Source of the DNA: Aquitalea sp.
Lineage (GTDB): Bacteria > Pseudomonadota > Gammaproteobacteria > Burkholderiales > Chromobacteriaceae
Assembly: GCA_019232735.1 (NCBI GenBank)
Contig: JAFANL010000028.1
Location: forward strand, 1 to 9,025
Reading direction: 5' to 3'
DNA: 9,025 nt
Part shown: positions 5,951-9,025 of the stretch, one piece after another
Numbering within the stretch: position 1 is the stretch's first letter
How the letters are laid out: every line of letters starts with the position of its first letter
The notes under the pieces: generated by a model
Told to the model about the DNA's origin: nothing
Database searches by the model: none
The model's input: the letters and a program-made list of their open reading frames with translations, nothing else
Position numbers and translations under genes: made by a program

Positions 5951-6862
5951 ATGGCTAACAGCACATTGAGCGAACCCCTGAATCATCAGGCCCGCAGCGA
6001 AAGCAGCAGCACCATGAATACTTCCATCTATCGTCGTCGCCGACTGGTGAATGCCTTCAATATGGGTGCCTCCACCCTGACCATGGCATTCGGCCTGTTC
6101 TGGCTGTTCTGGATTCTGATTACCCTGCTGCAGCATGGCCTGTCCGGCATCAGCCTGCAGGCCTTCACCCAGAGCACCCCCCCGCCGGGGAGCCAGGGCG
6201 GGCTGGCCAATGCCATTTACGGCAGCCTGGCCATGACCCTGTTCGGCACGCTGATCGGCACCCCGATCGGCATTTTTGCTGGCATCTATCTGGCGGAATT
6301 CGGTCAGCGTGGCTGGCTGGCCCCGGCCACCCGCTTCATCAATGACATCCTGCTGTCGGCGCCGTCCATCGTCATCGGCCTGTTTGTCTACGAAGTGTAT
6401 GTAGTCAGCGTGGGGCACTTCTCCGGCTGGGCAGGTTCCCTGGCCCTGGCCTTGCTGGTAATCCCGGTGGTGGTACGTACCACCGAGAACATGCTGCGCC
6501 TGGTGCCCAACACCCTGCGTGAAGCCGCCGCCGCGCTGGGGACTCCGCAATGGAAGATCACCCTGTATGTCACCCTGCGCTCGGCCAAGGCCGGCGTACT
6601 GACCGGTATTCTGCTGGCCGTGGCACGGATCTCCGGCGAAACGGCGCCGCTGCTGTTTACCGCGCTGAACAACCAGTTCTTCAACAGCAATATGAATCAG
6701 CCGATGGCCAACCTGCCTATCGTGATCTTCCAGTTTGCCATGAGCCCCTACGAGGACTGGCATACCCTGGCCTGGGCCGGTGCTTTGCTGATCACCATGA
6801 GCGTGCTGACGCTCAATATCATTGCCCGCTGGATGGGCAGCCAGAAAACCCAATCGCATTAA
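5951..6862 (+). CDS. pstA: Phosphate ABC transporter permease PstA
   Basis: PstA pairs with PstC to form the membrane channel. The 303-residue protein has a polar Ser-rich N-terminus with a basic patch YRRRR (27-31), then about six hydrophobic segments (about 40-62, 88-115, 130-153, 161-176, 213-227 and 273-292). The EAA motif starts at residue 191 (EAAAALGTPQWKITLYVTL) and leads to ARISGETAPLLFTA (225-238), typical of PstA. The ATG at 5951 is preceded by ACAAGG at 5935-5940 with 10-base spacing. A second in-frame ATG at 6014 (MNTSIYRRRR) lacks a ribosome-binding site but would also give a plausible protein. It lies between pstC and pstB in the standard order. Confidence 0.96.
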   Translation: MANSTLSEPLNHQARSESSSTMNTSIYRRRRLVNAFNMGASTLTMAFGLFWLFWILITLLQHGLSGISLQAFTQSTPPPGSQGGLANAIYGSLAMTLFGTLIGTPIGIFAGIYLAEFGQRGWLAPATRFINDILLSAPSIVIGLFVYEVYVVSVGHFSGWAGSLALALLVIPVVVRTTENMLRLVPNTLREAAAALGTPQWKITLYVTLRSAKAGVLTGILLAVARISGETAPLLFTALNNQFFNSNMNQPMANLPIVIFQFAMSPYEDWHTLAWAGALLITMSVLTLNIIARWMGSQKTQSH

Positions 6863-6874
6863 GGCATGACGACT

Positions 6875-7639
6875 ATGGCTGATAACAACGTCAAGCTTCA
6901 GGTCAAGAATCTGAACTTCTTCTACGGCAACTTCCACGCATTGAAAAACATCAATCTGGAGATTGCCCCGCGCATGGTCACTGCCTTCATCGGCCCGTCC
7001 GGTTGTGGCAAGTCCACGCTGCTGCGCACCTTCAACCGCATGTACGAGCTGTATCCCGGCTTGCGCTCCGAGGGTGAAATCCTGCTGGATGGCAATAACA
7101 TCCTGGGCCGTGATGTGGATATCAACCTGCTGCGCGCCAAGGTAGGCATGGTATTCCAGAAGCCGACGCCCTTCCCGATGTCCATCTACGATAACATCAC
7201 CTTCGGGGTGAAGCTGTATGAGAAGTTGGCCAAAACCGAAATGGACGATCGCGTAGAGTGGGCACTGCGCAAGGCGGCGCTGTGGGATGAAGTCAAGGAC
7301 AAGCTCAAGCAGTCCGGCAACTCCCTGTCCGGTGGTCAGCAACAACGTCTGTGCATTGCCCGCGCCGTGGCCTCCCGCCCGGAAGTGCTGCTGCTGGACG
7401 AACCGACTTCCGCACTGGATCCGATTTCCACGGCTCACATCGAAGAACTCATTCATGAGCTGAAAGAGGATTACACCATCGCCATTGTGACCCACAATAT
7501 GCAGCAGGCGGCCCGGGTTTCCGATTTCACCGCCTATATGTATCTGGGTGAACTGGTGGAGTTTGGCGAAACCGACAATATCTTTACCGCGCCGAAACAA
7601 AAGGCCACCGAAGACTACATCACCGGCAAATTCGGCTAA
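6875..7639 (+). CDS. pstB: Phosphate ABC transporter ATP-binding protein PstB
   Basis: PstB hydrolyses ATP on the cytoplasmic face to drive phosphate import through PstCA. From MADNNVK it has 254 residues. All ATPase motifs are intact: Walker A GPSGCGKST (40-48), the Q-loop Gln95 in VFQKPTPFPMS, signature LSGGQQQR (151-158), Walker B VLLLDEP (171-177), D-loop SALD and switch His207 (VTHNMQQAAR). The PTPFPMSIYDN segment is characteristic of PstB among ABC ATPases. An ATG at 6866 would add three residues, but AAGG at 6861-6864 is one base from it. The same AAGG is 10 bases from the ATG at 6875, so the latter is preferred. It is the last pst gene here; no phoU follows. Confidence 0.96.
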   Translation: MADNNVKLQVKNLNFFYGNFHALKNINLEIAPRMVTAFIGPSGCGKSTLLRTFNRMYELYPGLRSEGEILLDGNNILGRDVDINLLRAKVGMVFQKPTPFPMSIYDNITFGVKLYEKLAKTEMDDRVEWALRKAALWDEVKDKLKQSGNSLSGGQQQRLCIARAVASRPEVLLLDEPTSALDPISTAHIEELIHELKEDYTIAIVTHNMQQAARVSDFTAYMYLGELVEFGETDNIFTAPKQKATEDYITGKFG

Positions 7640-7654
7640 TCAGCCAAACCCGGC

Positions 7655-7693
7655 AATACCCCTGCCCTTCTGCCAGAAGGACAGGGGTATTTT
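7655..7693 (+). terminator. Intrinsic terminator after pstB
   Basis: A long hairpin pairs 7655-7664 with 7682-7691 and, after one C/A mismatch, 7666-7671 with 7675-7680, closing on a 3-base GCC loop. It ends in TTTT (7690-7693). It starts 15 bases after the pstB stop and should end the pst transcript. The A-rich left flank is short, so it favours plus-strand termination. Confidence 0.85.
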
Positions 7694-7743
7694 GCGTATT
7701 GAGCACCACGGATTTGCCGCCCGAATGCCTGGAAAAACCGGGT

Positions 7744-7809
7744 AAAAACCAAGCCTGTCAAGGATGTCCCCTGCCCCGCGACGGGAATACGACAAGCCTG
7801 GTTTTTTTT
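7744..7809 (+). terminator. Second terminator-like hairpin before pit
   Basis: The arms 7744-7759 and 7791-7806 pair with two mismatches. Inside them lies a small CCCG-CGA-CGGG hairpin (7775-7785). The structure ends in eight T residues (7802-7809). The A5 run on the left arm would give a U-tract on the opposite strand too, so it may be bidirectional. It is a backup stop for pst transcription ahead of the pit promoter. Confidence 0.55.
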
Positions 7810-7820
7810 ATTGCATTTAC

Positions 7821-7849
7821 TTGACGATCAACGGTCTGGACACAACAAT
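7821..7849 (+). promoter_or_regulatory. Candidate sigma70 promoter of pit
   Basis: TTGACG (7821-7826, 5 of 6 to the -35 consensus) and AACAAT (7844-7849, 4 of 6 to -10) are separated by 17 bases. The site follows the second terminator and lies about 30 bases before the pit start. No Pho-box-like repeat is visible near it, which suggests expression independent of phosphate starvation. Confidence 0.5.
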
Positions 7850-7880
7850 CCCGGCTTTCCTTTACACGATTTTTATGATC

Positions 7881-9025
7881 ATGCTGGAGCTCTTTGCAGG
7901 ACTGGACACGCACGTGGCCATTACCCTGGTTTTGTCTCTCGGCTTTGTCCTGGCCTTTGAATTCATCAATGGTTTCCATGACACGGCCAATGCGGTTGCC
8001 ACCGTCATCTATACCCAATCCATGAAACCGCGGCTGGCGGTGTTCGCTTCCGGTGTCTTCAACTTTCTGGGCGTACTGACCGGCGGTCTGGCCGTTGCCT
8101 ACGCCATCGTGCATCTGTTGCCGGTGGACTTGCTGGTTTCAGTCAATACCGCACGTGGCATGGCCATGGTGTTCGCCCTGCTAGCAGCCGCCATTGCCTG
8201 GAATCTGGGTACCTGGTATTTCGGCCTACCTGCTTCCAGTTCGCACACCCTGATCGGCGCCATTCTCGGGGTTGGCCTGGCCAACAGCCTGATCAATGGC
8301 ACCCCGCTGTCGCAAGGGGTCAACTGGGCCAAGGCCATCGATGTCGGCATGTCGCTGCTGTGCTCGCCGCTGGTAGGCGCCTTGCTGTCCGGCCTGCTGG
8401 TGATTGCCCTGCGCCGCGCCCGCCCGCTCAGCAATATGCACAAGACCCCTTTCCAGCGCCAACAGGTTGAAGGCCGCAAGCATCCTCCGTTCTGGATGCG
8501 CTTCATGCTGATTGTCAGCTCTATGGGCGTGAGCTTCTCGCACGGCTCCAATGATGGCCAGAAAGGAGTCGGCCTGATCATGCTGGTGCTGATCGGCATT
8601 GTACCGGCCAAGTATGTGCTGAACCTGGATAGCACCCCTTACCAGATCGAACGCACCCGTGATGCAGCCTTGCATCTGCAACAGTTCTACAACCGTCACC
8701 AGCCCGCGCTGGACGCCATGTTCAAACCGGCACCGGCCGGCAGCAACGCCCATGACTGCCGTCCACGCGATACCCTGCGTACTGCCGACAATCTGATTTC
8801 GGCACTGGGCGATGGCAGCACTTATCGTAACCTGCCGGACAACAAGCGCTGGGACGTACGTACTGATCTGCTGTGTCTGGATGATGCTGCCAAGAAGGCT
8901 TCCTCCCTGCCCAACCTGAGCGCGGACGATAAACAGCTGCTGAACAATCTGCGCAAGGATCTGACCGTCACCACCGAATACGCCCCGACCTGGGTGATCA
9001 TCGCCGTGGCACTGGCACTGGGCGG
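7881..9025 (+). CDS. pit: Low-affinity inorganic phosphate transporter, PitA type, 3'-truncated by window edge
   Basis: This PiT-family inner-membrane carrier imports phosphate (in E. coli PitA as a metal-phosphate complex with protons). The frame is open from 7881 to the window end, giving 381 codons of a protein that in E. coli PitA is about 499 residues. It begins MLELFAGLD, close to the PitA start. The duplicated PiT signatures are visible as GFHDTANAVAT (31-41) and FSHGSNDGQKG (219-229). LPASSSHTLIGAI and a long polar central segment (from about 243) also match PitA, and a new membrane segment starts at the end (WVIIAVALALG). An in-frame ATG at 7875 would add two residues; neither start has a clear ribosome-binding site, and homology favours 7881. 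It stands apart from pstB by two terminator-like hairpins, so it is likely its own transcript. Confidence 0.95.
   Translation, partial: MLELFAGLDTHVAITLVLSLGFVLAFEFINGFHDTANAVATVIYTQSMKPRLAVFASGVFNFLGVLTGGLAVAYAIVHLLPVDLLVSVNTARGMAMVFALLAAAIAWNLGTWYFGLPASSSHTLIGAILGVGLANSLINGTPLSQGVNWAKAIDVGMSLLCSPLVGALLSGLLVIALRRARPLSNMHKTPFQRQQVEGRKHPPFWMRFMLIVSSMGVSFSHGSNDGQKGVGLIMLVLIGIVPAKYVLNLDSTPYQIERTRDAALHLQQFYNRHQPALDAMFKPAPAGSNAHDCRPRDTLRTADNLISALGDGSTYRNLPDNKRWDVRTDLLCLDDAAKKASSLPNLSADDKQLLNNLRKDLTVTTEYAPTWVIIAVALALG

Noticed and set aside
5732..7600. A 622-codon open frame on the minus strand, antisense to pstC-pstA-pstB
   Set aside because: It is the mirror of three clear, intact transporter genes. 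Its translation is rich in Gln, His, Gly and Arg, as expected from reading G+C-rich codons backwards, and it shows no recognisable domain.
1..9025. Possible mobile element, CRISPR array, toxin-antitoxin or novel defence system
   Set aside because: Every stretch above about 250 bases is assigned to a core gene with intact family motifs. I see no direct-repeat arrays, transposase fragments or compositionally foreign genes.

Overview
The window shows about 9 kb of ordinary bacterial core chromosome of roughly 55-60% G+C. The proteins are proteobacterial, and the linkage tpiA-secG-tRNA-Leu-nuoABCD, with separate nuoC and nuoD, is typical of Betaproteobacteria. My best guess is a relative of the Chromobacteriaceae (Neisseriales). 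That placement is inference from gene order and protein flavour, not from a search. I see no insertion sequence, phage gene, CRISPR array or other accessory gene.

Left part, minus strand, read from right to left: a sigma70-type promoter drives tpiA (triosephosphate isomerase), followed after one base by secG (Sec translocon subunit) and then a tRNA-Leu(GAG) gene with encoded CCA. A perfect 16-bp terminator hairpin follows, then a second, smaller hairpin with a U-tract just before nuoA. nuoA, nuoB, nuoC and nuoD (cut by the window edge) are packed tightly: nuoA/nuoB and nuoC/nuoD overlap, and only 11 bases separate nuoB from nuoC. They begin the operon for respiratory NADH:quinone oxidoreductase (complex I).

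Right part, plus strand, divergent from tpiA: pstS, pstC, pstA and pstB encode the complete high-affinity phosphate ABC transporter. A candidate Pho box sits exactly 10 bp before a candidate -10 upstream of pstS. A strong intrinsic terminator between pstS and pstC should make the binding protein more abundant than the membrane parts. After pstB come two terminator-like hairpins, a plausible housekeeping promoter, and a PitA-type low-affinity phosphate transporter gene that runs off the window. The usual phoU gene is not next to pstB; the low-affinity carrier takes that place.

Together the right half is a phosphate-uptake locus with an inducible high-affinity system and a probably constitutive low-affinity one. 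The left half joins central carbon metabolism, protein secretion and respiration. No previously undescribed system is evident. The points most worth a second look are the two hairpins ahead of nuoA, the internal pst terminator and the pst-pit arrangement without phoU.
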